Of a stretch of 64,000 bases of DNA, positions 47,301 to 59,048 are shown in pieces. The position numbers and the translations under genes were made by a program. The notes below the pieces were generated by a model. That model was not told where the DNA came from. It did no database searches and worked only from the letters and a program-made list of their open reading frames with translations. Each line of letters opens with the position of its first letter. Position 1 is the stretch's first letter. Source of the stretch: Bolinopsis microptera (lineage: Eukaryota > Ctenophora > Tentaculata > Lobata > Bolinopsidae); contig NC_087074.1 in the NCBI RefSeq assembly GCF_026151205.1, positions 12,195,182 through 12,259,181 on the forward strand. Reading direction: 5' to 3'.

Positions 47301-50300
47301 CGTACCATCTTGAGCAAGACTAAGTTATTAAGACATGTAGAGGGGTTTAGTTCTGTTTACATAACTCCTGATAGATCAGCTGCAGACAGAATAGCCTACA
47401 AGAAAGTTGTCGTCCAGCTACTCAATAAAAGGACAGCAGAGCCGGACAAAGTTCACGTAATCAGGAACTTTAGAGTCATTAGCTCGGAGAAGGAGCCTTG
47501 AGAGTTTTATATTTTCTATAAGTACAATATTATATGTTTTGATTAATTGATTAATTAATTGTTGCTAGGGCCCAATGTTATTGCGGGTGTGGTATTTACT
47601 GCACACTACCGTGTTTTGGTTACCCCTCTTTCAATACATAATTTGGGTTTCGATATTCTGGGATAGTGAAAATTAGGGCTATATCGGTTTTTTCCTTTTA
47701 TAACTGGGTTTATTTAGAAGCGTTCAATTCTGTATAATTATGTATTGTTTGAAAAGTTTTAGATAAAGCTGGGATGTATGTGTTGGTCTCAAAGGAGAGA
47801 TTGTAGATCCTAGCCAACTCACAGTGGAGGGGATATCCAGCAGCTTTCATTAGCTCATTAGGTATACCGTCAGGGCCACACGCTCTACCGGATTTCAGCT
47901 TCATAACAGCACGGCCAACTTCTTCAGGTGTTATGGGACAGAGGAGGCTTCCAGGAGGGTCTATGAATGCTGGGAGGTGGGGTTCATCTTTGTCATTGAA
48001 CTCATTATTAAAGTATTCTTTAATAGCTTCTGCTTTTAATGAGTCAGAACCTAAGGTGTTGCCGTCTGCATCGTGGACAGTCACTCCATCTTTCTTCATC
48101 CTACACTGGGCCAAAGTTCTATTCGCTTCAAACATGCTTCTGCAGCTGTCGGTGTTGTTGATGACATCTACTAGGGCGTTAGCAGTGGCCGCGTTGATAG
48201 ATTTCAACCTCTTTTTGATGGTACGTTTGAGATGGTTAATTCTTTTTCTGAGGTCACTCCTGTCACTTATCCCTGTGAGGCTACATTCTTGCTGAAGGGA
48301 CTTTCTCTCTGCTGAAAGTTTAACGACAGTTGGATCGTCGCTGTACTGATGAGGCTTCCCCGGAGGCACTTTACCAACCACCTGGACGGCGCATTTACTC
48401 AATATACCAAAAATATCAGAATTTTCAGAAATAGCATTATTAGTTAAAACTCTACAATCAATATTACTTTTAAAAGAATCAAAAAAAAAAATGTATATAA
48501 TATACAGGGTGGCCCATAAGTGACTACCCACACGCAACCTCTTAATAACTCACGTAATTCGTCTCCAAATTGCACAAAAATTTCAGAGATTATAGATATG
48601 GGTCAAACTTAGATTTCCTGAAAGTTTCGTAAGCCACGCCCAATTACAGTGGGCGTGGCGTGACACTCCCTCTTTTTCACTATTGTCTTCATAAAATGAG
48701 AACGCTTTAAGCTAAGAACTCAAAATTTTTTGCACACATTTGGCTTGATAATTGAAAACTTTTCCAAAAGTTTCAAGTTCATTGGTTAAAATATGGCTGA
48801 GTTATGACCATTTTAAAATCCATCGGATATGTGATCCGAGCACTCAGTCAGTGATATTTGCACTCAATTACTGATCTCGTCACCCAATCTGATCAAGAGT
48901 AAGGCGTTAGCGTGTATTAATGAGGTTCATCGGCAAGGGGGTGGTCGGTTGAATTTCATCTGAAATTGTCGTTTAATCTGAGGGTAGAACTCCCCATTTT
49001 CTTTCTTCAGGTAGATGAACAATCGTTGTTCTGCAGTAAAGGGAGGATAGTGAACCATTTTCGATGATTCAATGGATGGTTCATTCCTTTTTATTGATTG
49101 TTAGGAACCTGTGACTAGCAGGGCTAACAAGCCCTGAAATGGTGACACCATCATAAATTCGTGTGATAGCGTTTTAGGTGCTGTCAGCTGTATAGGCCGG
49201 CCCATAAGCAGGCTGCAACCAATCAAGCGGTGCATGTGAGCCAAACAGGCCATTAACCAAGTGACGAGATCACTGACTGAGTGCTCGGATCACGTATCCG
49301 ATGAGTTTTGAAATGGTCATAACTTAGCCATATTTTAACCAATGAACTTGAAACTTTTGGAAAAGTTTTCAATTATCAAGCCAAATGTGTGCAAAAAATT
49401 TTGAGTTCTTAGCTTAAAGCGTTCTCATTTTATGAAGACAATAGTGAAAAAGAGGGAGTGTCACGCCACGCGCACTGTAATTGGGCGTGGCTTACGAAAC
49501 TTTCAGGAAATCTAAGTTTGACCCATATCTATAATCTCTGAAATTTTTGTGCAATTTGGAGACGAATTACGTGAGTTATTAAGAGGTTGCGTGTGGACTG
49601 TGGGTAGTCACTTATGGGCCACCCTGTACTATAATCATTTTGTGCTACACTTCATACCAATGACATGAGCACACTTCCAACTGATACAACTTTGGTGCAT
49701 ACGCCATGGTTTGTATTTTTAACAGCCTACATAATGTTTATGATACATATATAATGCAGTAAAAACCTGAAAATTGAGTTTTGAAACATTTAGCAGGTAG
49801 CCTGGTAGTGGTAGCAAACCTGTCATGCTCTCTCCCCTGAATCCATGATATCTATAACTTGAATTGATCACGTGCCATACATATTATATATAACTGATTT
49901 CAGTTATATTCATTTAGTCATAGATAATGGTAATTATTGTTGAAATATTATACATCATTTAATGACCTCTCTGACAGGACGAACTATGAAATTACAGCAC
50001 CTTGTTGATTTGGGCACATATTTCTGGGTCTTTCTTAGTTTAACCCTCAGGATTTCAGCCATTGAAGAATGAGGTGATCGGAATATTTCATTCAATCGAA
50101 GTTTAGATCACAAATTTATTCAAGACAAGCACTATCATTGTTTTGTGATAGCCTGTTAGTGTTAGTGTTATATTTATAGCACATGCATTTTGGCCGTCAT
50201 AACAGCTATTTGAGTATTATGAGAGTCAGCCTTGATGTTTGATGCCTCCAACACACAAGTGGCTTGATAGGCTGCCTGGTTATGCGCTGATCGAAGAGCT

Positions 50301-52637
50301 AAGATTCTATTAAATTTCCGATTGCCGACAATCATGATTATAATCTGCAATTGTAGCAAAACTTGATGAATCTTTAACGCATAATATAAAGGCACGCAAT
50401 ATCGATATCATGTAGGTTTACAAGCTTGATAGTCATACCTACAGTTTACAAATCCACTATCTCTCCTTGTATTTTAATCACAAAGTTACATGTTATCTTT
50501 ATCTACTTATTTCAAGCTAACGAGCGTTATTTATGATAATTGTAGAACATGGTCAACTGCATGTTAGACTTGCTCCCACGCTCAGACAGATTGTCTTGAG
50601 GAGGCCATGTCATTGGCAAAGTCTACGTCACCAGGTGCACTTGGAGAGAGGGTGTGCACTGTACCTGTTTGACCACTTTCACTGCTGTACTTGTAGCAGT
50701 CTCTGCTCCGACAGATTTTAACCAGCGTTTGCGATTTGCTTGTGAGCATGTCATAATATTATTTTAACAAGATTATATCATGACTGCTGGACTGAAAAAA
50801 CTACTTGTCGTAAATATTAAAATACGACACAGTTTTAGTCGAGTTATATACTTCTGTTCTATTCTTAAAATACCAATACATTTTTTACGATTTTCCTGAC
50901 TTGGTTATTCGAATGATATTTTCACGTGGCCGTAAAATATCGGATTGAAAAATGCACGTTCTTTGTTGTGCATGACTTAAAATAGCATAACGACTGTCTA
51001 CTAATGCTAATGGTGAACATATCTTAAAAATCCAGATCAATCCTTAAACCACAAAAAATCAATTTCGTAACAGTGACCACGGTAATTTAATAACATTATA
51101 ATTTAATATTTAATTCCCATGCTACGAAGCAGTGCCAGTTAACCTACACTCCAGTGCAAAGAATTAAGTACTTATATTCAGCTCCACTTTTTATTTGAAG
51201 GAATTAAACAAATTTAAAATCAAAACGCAAGACAAGCATATTCCTAGTAACGTAATAGCAGAAAAGTAATATAAAACCGCACTTCCAGCCGTATTACACT
51301 ATATTTTCTAACAAGTTTACGTATCACCTTCAATCTCATCACACAGGATTCTTTTAAAGTTCTTAATTCATGGTTTTAAGTCTAGTAGTCTAAGCCATGT
51401 GATGCACTGTTCAAATGTAACGTTGTTGGTTGCGGTGCTGATTGTGTGCTCAGTTGTTTTCAAATTTACTCTGAGAATTTCTAGAACGATGATTAAAGCT
51501 GATTTACGATACATGTATCAGTAATGGTTTGTTGTTAGTATTTGCTTTGCTTTCCGTTATGAAGCCAAAATTTCCCAAGGTAAATTTGGAATATGCAGAT
51601 AACTTCGAGTGTAAACATTCGTTCCAGTGCACAGTAAAAAGTTGCTGAATCAATAAGCATTGGACTGAAATTCTCCTCATGTCTTAATAAAGTTGGTCCC
51701 TTTATAGGAGAGGTTTGACTTGTTCTATTTTCAGGTGATGGAGGCACTGACCAGTAGCCGGGCGCTGGATGAAGCGATCAATGAGGGTTCTTCTGTCTCG
51801 TACAAAAACCTCCCCAAATCCTCACTACCTCATTCCAAAAAGACCCATATATATGAGGGTATTGACATTCATGCCATTACTCGAGACATCCTCGCTCTGC
51901 CTCGCTCTTCATACTCGAAGGAATTAAATAACAGCAGGCAGTATTCAGTGAGCATGAAACTGATTACCCAGCCCCCATCTGAAGCAGAAGCTAGATCGAA
52001 AAAAAGCTCAGAGAGCGCACCAGTTGACCCGGGATTTAAAGTGAGTGCTAAGTACAGACAGTTTATTGAGAGTAAGAATAAATCCGACAGTTTTGGCAGA
52101 CTGCCAAATCTGTCTCCCCGATCTGTGGAAATACCAACAAATTATAACAACTTCTTTTCTTCTGAATTTGAACGGAGCAGACTGCAGACAAGTAATGGAC
52201 AGAAGGTCTGCTCTAACAAATACAATGGAACACCACCCGTAATAAGATGTTCAGAAGACCTGAAAGATTATGTACCTCCTGAAACCTACCCTACCATTGA
52301 GAAACTCATTCTTCATATAAACGATGTAAAACGAATGATGGGTAGAAAAAACGGAGCTGGTTCAAAGAAGGTTCAGAAAAGGAATTTCAGTAGAAAGGCG
52401 CGATCAGAAACTCTAGGGTTAGCCACCAGGCCCACGAGTGTCACTCCGTCACAGTGCAAAAGTTTGGGATTCTCACGGCACAAGTCAGTTCTAGATCATT
52501 ATCCCGAGTTAGCTGTCGGACGAGATATTCTAGGATTTTCGAGAAACTGGCCTCGAGAAGGAATAAAGCGATCAGTCACCCCAAATGATATGACGAATTC
52601 AACACTGCCATTAATCGACATAAATCCTCCGAGATAA
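44333..52637 (+). CDS. Three-exon gene of unknown function with a transposon-filled intron
   Basis: I do not recognise this protein. Proposed exons: 44333-44455 (41 codons, donor GTG|GTAGGT), 44623-44757 (45 codons, acceptor ATCATCAG, donor ATG|GTAAGA) and 51735-52637 (301 codons including TAA, acceptor TTTTCAG); all junctions are phase 0, giving 386 residues. The composition is Ser/Arg/Lys-rich and largely disordered (RPRSTASPAKFLSISTRSTR; SPRSVEIPTNYNNFFSSEF; TLGLATRPTSVTPSQCKSLG), with a more ordered helical piece YPTIEKLILHINDVKRMMG. No signal peptide or membrane segment. The 7.0 kb intron 2 carries nested LINEs, a hAT MITE and a mariner-type element. The link across the long intron is an inference; exon 3 could instead start from its own Met (51738). 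The large exon is open for 305 codons and is surely coding. Confidence 0.6.
44866..46262 (-). pseudogene. LINE F, 3' part of RT and tail
   Basis: A minus-strand LINE of another family from A-E. From 46262 it reads TIGEGILTPLQKPGKPRGPI, RPLTLLNGTRKVLSLVALNR, INIDMTAAFSTIRRQ (motif A), IGAYQGDSLAGKVF (motif B), then after a one-base shift near 45680 SAYADDAEL (motif C, YADD) and RQIINTYWPTVISNENLYK. A second shift near 45125 leads to SRWKMLGHVLRSGDDTPAF and KGRRGRPRSNL, and a stop at 44866. Both frame breaks make it dead. The family is a non-LTR element of uncertain clade. Its upstream part is at 47743-48504, separated by an inserted plus-strand ORF1 segment. Confidence 0.82.
46255..47501 (+). 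pseudogene. LINE ORF1 (coiled coil + RRM-like), split by a MITE
   Basis: Plus strand, opposite to the LINE F parts that flank it. The frame starts at about 46255-46288 (MVDDAMVMNGQFLTEYVNQI) and is interrupted at 46357 by the hAT MITE. It resumes at 46646 in the same reading frame with MATDSIFKEIRSKIGAEH. A coiled coil covers EELQEKLLSKQEE-type heptads (IIELQEKLLSKQEEDMTKI). A diverged RRM-like LINE ORF1 core follows: SLIIFGIPETEENLDAK, LLRCNRVGKD, RPVKFTLSSSDQARTIL, VYITPDRSAADRIAYKK. Such ORF1 proteins coat LINE RNA as chaperones. No ORF2 follows, so it is an isolated ORF1 segment inserted into LINE F. Confidence 0.78.
46358..46645. mobile_element. hAT-type MITE inside LINE ORF1, 8-bp target duplication
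   Basis: Ends CAGTGGCGTAAC (46358-46369) and GTTACGCCACTG (46634-46645). The target duplication CATGGCAA is exact at 46350-46357 and 46646-46653. The length is 288 bp with no transposase. Same family as 30498-30807 (shared ends and GGCGCCCCCC blocks). Removing one duplication copy and the element brings the two ORF1 parts together in frame. Confidence 0.95.
47743..48504 (-). pseudogene. LINE F, linker and start of RT
   Basis: The minus-strand frame reads KCAVQVVGKVPPGKPHQYSD, LKRTIKKRLKSINAATANAL, then PITPEEVGRAVMKLKSGRAC, GPDGIPNELMKAAGYPLHC and YNLSFETNTYIPAL. These are the pre-RT linker and RT motif 0-1. The continuation (TIGEGILTPLQKPGKP) is at 46262 after the inserted ORF1 segment. The upstream end is cut by the mariner-type element at 48505; no endonuclease domain is seen beyond it. 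Confidence 0.8.
48505..49626. mobile_element. Mariner-type element with about 370-bp inverted repeats
   Basis: The ends CAGGGTGGCCCATAAGTGAC and complement are flanked by TA (48503-48504; 49627-49628). The two arms (about 48505-48890 and 49259-49626) are near-identical inverted repeats that include shared words such as TGGGCGTGGC and AAAAATTTTTTGCACACA. The central 370 bp keeps only a short remnant of a helix-turn-helix frame. The terminal GGGTGG motif is shared with the element at 34351-35117, but the interiors differ. Confidence 0.88.
48927..49058 (-). pseudogene. Transposase N-terminal helix-turn-helix remnant
   Basis: A 43-codon minus-strand frame: MVHYPPFTAEQRLFIYLKKE, then GEFYPQIKRQFQMKFNRPPP and a stop. 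It resembles the N-terminal HTH of eukaryotic mariner/IS630-type transposases (a helix with EQR-F…Y, then Q-F-KF-RPPPSR). It is too short to act as a transposase. It lies in the centre of the inverted-repeat element. Expression as a small DNA-binding protein is possible but unsupported. Confidence 0.65.
49627..51734. other. Remainder of the long intron, nothing recognised
   Basis: AT-rich DNA with only short frames (50174-50395 minus, 50533-50721, 51535-51747 minus) and no domain. It ends with a normal acceptor (TTCTATTTTCAG) before exon 3 of the unknown gene. Confidence 0.55.
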
Positions 52638-54010
52638 GGTGAATAAGATCAAGATTATTTCAGAACAAGTGTTAAGCAAATGTTAATTTAGAAATGTGAT
52701 GCTTTGTAATAACAATCTTCACGTTAAATAGATGATAGAGGACTCGACAGTTCATCAATGCAAAACTTGAATTACAGAACTCAGATTTAAAATAGAAATA
52801 ATTGAGAAGCAAGACGGTTAGTTATTTTATATTAACCAAAACTTATTTATTATTTCGTACAAATTGTCATACAATCTAATTATATGGTCATTTATGATAA
52901 TGAAAAATTTACATGTTATTTAACGGCAACATATGCTAAATAGCAATAAAGCATATGATTCGGTCAAATATAAAAATCAATCTGAATACAATTTCTTGTG
53001 ATTAAAATTCAATTATTTACTGAAATTAGCTCCTGCGAAAGTTAATTAATTGAAGCTCATCCTCCCTTAAAATTTCTAAAACTGCTATCGCCTGAAACAT
53101 GAACAACACTGCCTATTCGTATTCACAATCACTGTTATCGAACATAATGCCAAAGTTTTATTTTTTAAACACAAAACAGCATAGCTCACTTATCATTTGG
53201 AAGAATAATTTGCAAGATTTCAGAATCAATCTGGGTTGTTTCTTAGTTTAATTTAGACGATCAGCCAATACAAAATGAAATTGAAAAATTAGGTCAATTT
53301 AGCATATTCGATTCAAAAGTTGTAGTCTCTCGATTAGAATTATTAGACGACTGAAAGCGTGTTATTGGCACAGGCACCACTGAGAATTCAATACAATTTA
53401 CTGCTGGTTAAGAATTAACTGTATACTATACCTGTATACGGGAATAGCTGTATACGGGAAACAGACCTACGGGACACGATTGACTATCGTCTTCAGTCCA
53501 GTGGCGTAACGTTGCCTGTTGGCGCCCCCCCTGCCGAAAAAATTCAGAACCGGGTTCCCGCGCGCGGGAAACTTTATGTCACAGTGAGTGTGACATTTTG
53601 TAGCTACATCAGAATTTTAACGTTTGGCGTTCGCGCCGCCGTCAGAAATTCCCTCAAAACACAATAGCTATAGGTATAGACATGTCGCTCGGCAGAGATT
53701 ATATTCAATTTAGTTTAAAGAATACTGTAAAAAATTAACGTTCAAGTGAACGATAACATATTCTCGAGGCTCTAATAGCTCAATCATGAACTTGGCAACA
53801 ATGTTGTCTACCACGTGACAGAAAAGGTAAAATTATAAACTTCAAGTTCACACAGCACACTAATTAATTATATTCAGGATCTTAGTAGTAAAATGTTCTG
53901 AAAGGTTTTCATTAAAGGAATTTTACAAAAACAAAATTCTAAATGAGTTATAATTAGTGATAAATTTATAGTATGGCAACCATAACAACATTTGTGTCCG
54001 GGTTCGATTT
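52638..54010. other. Intergenic between convergent genes
   Basis: 3' ends of the unknown gene (plus) and the PRDM9-like gene (minus) face each other. The stretch is AT-rich with a truncated hAT MITE end at 53499 and a GC patch CCCGCGCGCGGGA near 53558. No coding frame was recognised. Confidence 0.55.
53499..53541. mobile_element. Truncated hAT-type MITE end
   Basis: Starts CAGTGGCGTAACGTTGCCTG, then TTGGCGCCCCCCCTGCCGAAAAAA, matching the left end of the MITE at 46358. The match stops near 53541 and no right end is found. Confidence 0.85.
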
Positions 54011-57000
54011 TCAATCGATTTTGTTCTTGCAAGTGATTTCATGGCTGGTCTTGTTTACTCTTCGAGTGAACCTATTATCACAGTATGAACATGAGAAGGG
54101 TCTTTCTCCCGTATGTATCCTCATGTGGGTTGTTAGACTACCTTTCCGAGTAAACCTCTTATCACACACACTACACTTGTGTGACCGCTCACCAGTGTGA
54201 GTAGCAGAATGTCTTTTTAGGTCGCTTTGCTGTGTAAACCTTTTAGCACAGTACTTACACTCAAACCTTGAATTTAGTTCTGTGCTATGTGTTCTCTTGT
54301 GTCGTGTGAGATGAGTTGAAGTGTTAAATGACATAGGACACACATCACATCTGTGTTTTAGTACTGGGTGTTCTGTTCTGATATGATCATACAGTTCCTG
54401 TTGGGAGGGCTTCCTAACACCACACTGCTTGTACTGACACATGTATGTCTTGTTCGTGTGGTTGTTGTAGATGTGAGTAGTGAGATGCTGCTTCGTAATA
54501 GCAGCATAGTCACAGTGTGTACACTTGTACTGCTTGTCCCCCGTGTGTGTTAACATGTGACATGTGAGGCGGTGTTGGTGATCAGTCCTATATTTACAGT
54601 AAGGACAGCTGAGTCTCGCTACCTTATCGTGTACTGTCCTGATGTGCCTAGTTAAGGCACTTCTCTCAGTGAACATCTTCCCACACCTGTCACACTTGTG
54701 TACTTTCTCTCTGCTTGATACTCCTAGAGTCTTCCCACAAGTGTGTCTCTCCAGTTCTTGCTGCGTCTTGAACAGCTTCAGACAACCAGTTGCAGTGCAA
54801 TGATACTCTTGTCCTATTTTGAAAGGTGGTTACTTTAAAAATAGTGAGATGTAATTACCATAGTCTCCTTGCAGCCAAAATCCCGAGATTGGATAATTAA
54901 ATTTAACGTTTGTAGAAAACTCGAGATGATTAATTATGGGAGAAGTTTCGACCACTAAATAATAATAAGAGGTTGATCTTACCAGCGTCAAGATCAGTTT
55001 GCAAAGAATATCCTAATTCTTCGAAATAGTCCTCTCCGTAGAACACTAGCAATTCCTCTCCCAACCCAATAGGCTTATACGAATAATACTGTATTCCACC
55101 TATTAAATTATTATCTTTATTTCAGGAAACACTGAACAATGATCCAGGCAACTAACCATCAAGTTCATCAGAATACAGTTCGACCTATTTATGGTAAGTT
55201 GAGAAAGTTGTAGGTGGCCAGAATGTAAACATAATGATCATGACTAGAACAAATAGACATCACTAATGACACAAAGATAAATTGGTGATATCTAAAACTC
55301 TTTGCACATATTATTGTAAAAAGATAATTTATGCCTAAACTGAAGAATTATTGCACCCTATATCATACCTGGAATATTTCTAACTAGGATGTTTTCCTCA
55401 CATTGACCGCGAGCACAGTTAACAAACCGTAACCAGTTGCTAGCCCTGTGACTCGCCCCGTCCAGGTAGATAACATCTCCGTCCTGACTCACAGCCCGCC
55501 ACGAATACCCACTCTCTTTATCTGCAGACTCTAATTTCTTGTACTCTTTCTCAGATATTACCTTCCCTTTGTAGTTACCTGATAATGAAAATGTGAATAT
55601 CACAACTTGTTTTATTTTAAATTTGAATGAGTGAACACAAGATCTTAAATCAACACCTTCAAAAAAATGTGAATAAAAGTTTGGATTAAACAGGTGCCCC
55701 CTACAGAATGGTGGCCAAAAGAATGATAGTAATTCTCAGTAAAACAAATAACTTACCCAATATACTTCCTGGTTCGATAAACAGAGTCGCAAATACTCCA
55801 TTTCCAGCCCTAGGAATTGTAGATTCTTTAATTTCAATACAACTAGGAACTGGGAAGTTAGCAGTTTTCTTAGTTCCAGGTTGGGTGATATCTTCTAAAA
55901 AAGGGAGTAGAGGACCATGAAGTCCACATTCTCCTCTCACATAATCTTTACACTGCCAGCAAACTGCGGACATGAAGATCTGTTAATGATAAAATACATT
56001 CAACGACGATTTTTAGTCACTGGGACAAACACCGTTCATCGTCCACCGTTTAAGGGCTTTTTAAAGGCTGTTCAGCACCGTTTACCCTGAATCCCCAATT
56101 TTGGCATTTTTATGCGGGATTAAAACATGCAAACATGATAGCGCATTTCAAAGTGAAATGGTCAATGTTCTTAACAACCAGTGCAGTAAGAGCGAAGTTG
56201 ACGGTGAACAAAAAGTTGACTAACAATATTCAGACTGTAAGACCTCCTCCAGATCTTCAATATCATCACGATATATGACCCCCTCTTTAGCAAGTCTAGG
56301 AGGGTTACTGCGTCTATTTTTAGACACTTCTCCTGCAGCTGCTTGGGGAACTGGTGTTGTGAAATCTTCATCTCTAGTGATTTTATCTGTTCCACTAGTA
56401 TTATCTGTTTGAGAAACAAAGGTCAGTGCTTGTGTTTCTGTTCCTTTCTCCGAGCACACTAGTTCAGCGTTCTTATCTTCTTTATCCTCATCAAACAGAC
56501 TCAGCAGATATCCATCATCCAACATTCCTAGATACTCGAAATCATCTATCTCTTCCTCTTTCTTCTCAGAGTCAGGTTCTGTCTCAGGTAACCAATAAGA
56601 TGGACGAGGAATATTGTCAATATTCTCGTACACTTCTCTGTTACTAAGGATAGTGGGGAGTTTCTTTGTTTGTGTAACAGAGCTGGAACTGATATCAGAC
56701 CCAATCAAGTTTCTTACATCTGGTGTGTCACCAGTTTTTACATCATCTGATTTGTTGGTTTCACTATTTTGATGAGAACTGTTACTCGTACTGGGAGGTT
56801 CCCTATCACTAAGTTCAATATCGCTACAAGATGGCTGGTTGGCATCAAGGTTGGATGTCACTATTCTTCCATCGGTACGTGGTATGGTACTATAGTTAGT
56901 ACTCGTTTTAACTTCAGTGTCCTCATCATCTAGCACAGTGATTCTGTCCATATCTTTGAGCACCTCCTTCACCTTTTTATTATACCTGGAAGATGGACAA

Positions 57001-58436
57001 TTAAATTGTACGCAATATGTACAATTCACTAGCACTATGCCATTAATCAAAATGCAGAAACATTTTATGCGGTCATTAATTTTGAGAGCAGAACAGGAAA
57101 GAGATAAAACTTACTCCTCTTGGGTCATGCTATCATAGTCGTCATACAAGTCTAGTGCTCGATGGAGACAACCATTAGTCGGATCCTTGATAATTCTACC
57201 ATACTGATACTGCTCCTCCTCGTCTTCAGACACATCTTCCTTATCCTTGTCTGACATGAGATCTTTGTAGAGATCAGGGGGCAGCTCAATTCTCTCATCA
57301 TCTGAGGATTCTGAGTACTCTGAGTTCTCCCTGAATAGTAGTTACTATTAGACAATTCATAGCATTACTATTTACTAAGTAGAAGTAACAATCTTAATAA
57401 GAAGTCAGGACTTTGAAAAAAAATTTTGCGAGGAAGCAACACATGTAATCTATAGCGCAACCAAAATTATTTAGTTAGATAATTAGGTAAGCATATAATT
57501 ACTAACATGTCCTCCAGGAACTTTTCCCAGCCCCCAGGATAAGTCTCGCAGGTAATTTTATAAAACTCCTCATCAGACATAAGAGAGTCTATGTTAGCCT
57601 CACATATTTCATGTGTATACTCTGGGTTTTCTGCGATCAGTTTACACACATCTACAGGACCATCTCTGAGATGAGAGGTTAGATTCTTGTTAACAAGTAG
57701 ATCTTGTAGTGCTGGTATAGACTCCGGTTCTGAGTGTAGGAACATCTCCAGTTCCTCTACTTCGGGAGCTTCAGCTTCTTCGTTTACAAGCTGAGTAACT
57801 TTTCTTACTTCTACACATTCCACACAATCCACCTGTTCTACTTTGATATTATGTTTCTGACTTCCTCTTATCTTATTTCTGCTCTTTTGAGACTTATTCT
57901 TTTTCTTGGGTGATTTCCTCTTCTTATTAACTACTGGACTATCTTTTTCACTGTCTGAGTATCTGTCAGAAGGATTCCTGGGGTCCGTTTTAACTTCATC
58001 CTCGAGCTTTATGAGACCTTCTTCGTGCTGCTTCAGCAACGTCTCATCTGTAAAAAAGTAGATATGTTGAATAAGAAAACCAATATAATAAGGAATTTAT
58101 TTTCTAAATTTCATTAGAGTCAATTATAAGTACGGTTCATATTTGAATTGTCTCTACCAAACATTATGAGAAAAGGAAATGCAAACTTCATCTACATTAA
58201 AATCCATGAAAACCAAACTATAATTATAAATAAAGATAAAACGCACACTCTGAGAAGGCTGAGGTATGTTCCTCCCATTCTTTAGTCCGGTAACATTCCA
58301 GAGGTTCATCTAGGGTCATAAAACCGAGTTCAACTAGTTTATCTCTGTTATCTCTTATTCTTTTATATCTTCTGAGACTGTGTTCACACACCCCTCCGCA
58401 GTACCGGATACCTTCAAATAACTTCCACAGTGACAT
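54011..58436 (-). CDS. PRDM9: PRDM9-like PR/SET histone methyltransferase with C2H2 fingers
   Basis: Eight exons fit one frame with consistent phases: 58436-58247, 58047-57507, 57330-57115, 56985-56225, 55963-55757, 55578-55369, 55099-54983, 54813-54011; 1,014 residues. Exon 1 ends SLRRYKRIRDNRDKLVELGF, which resembles the second half of a KRAB-type box. Exons 2-4 are acidic and disordered. Exon 5 has the PRDM9-type knuckle EYFCWQCKDYVRGECGLHGP. The PR/SET domain has GYSWRAV, NWLRFVNCARGQ, IQYYSYKPIG and EELLVFYGEDYFEELG; the three tyrosines used by PRDM9 have counterparts. Nine zinc fingers follow, two of them C2HC. The family trimethylates H3K4 (and K36) in meiotic nuclei at sites chosen by the fingers. 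Unlike the vertebrate array, these fingers are diverged in sequence. No SSXRD motif was identified. It could instead be a relative such as PRDM7/11, but the knuckle-SET-finger order favours PRDM9. Confidence 0.82.
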
Positions 58437-59048
58437 TGTGTTCTAATACCAAGTTATTAGTTAGTTTATTTTATTGATGAAGCTAGGATAGCATAGGATA
58501 TAAAGATCTGGGAGAAACTTGATAAGTCTATGGTGAATACTAAATACGCGTCAGAAATCAATCTTAATTATTTGAGATGAATAAAACTACGCAGTGAAAA
58601 GTTTCAATTTGATAATGTAAGGTTAGTTTAAGCTAATATATAAAGATAAACATCATGAACAATGAACATACCATACATTTTCGACTTATAATTAATAAAC
58701 TCTAAATATTTAATATAATAAATTTAAATTAACAGCCCAAAAATCTAAATGTATAACTACAATCACTAACGAGCTCAAATACTACTAAGAGGTCACGTAA
58801 GATGATTATTGCAGTTCATATCTTATAACTGCGTTTCAATCTGACCACGTATATCACGCGAGTGCGGTGAGTTGTGACATATTGTGACTGGTGTAGTGAG
58901 ACATTAGATAAATTGTGATAAAGTACAATGATTGACTATGACATAGTTTAAATCAATTGGGTGTTGTTTTAGACATGGGTAAGAGTTTTTACTGTCTTGA
59001 CAGTTGACATTGTTTTCGTTTTCATTCCACTTTGACGCTGTCTTTTCT
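58437..59048. other. Spacer between guanylate-cyclase-like and PRDM9-like genes
   Basis: Both neighbours are on the minus strand, so this holds the 3' UTR of the cyclase-like gene and the promoter of the PRDM9-like gene. AT-rich; no specific site was identified. Confidence 0.55.

Noticed and set aside
44866-48504. Twin-priming (5' inversion) of a single LINE to explain the opposite-strand ORF1
   Set aside because: LINE F ORF2 sequence in the original orientation lies on both sides of the ORF1 segment, which a simple 5' inversion cannot produce; a nested insertion fits better.
47710-48537. Start of this frame read as a membrane-anchored protein (TLYIIYIFFFDSF)
   Set aside because: The hydrophobic start is translated mariner-element end plus an A/T run; the LINE F part begins after it.
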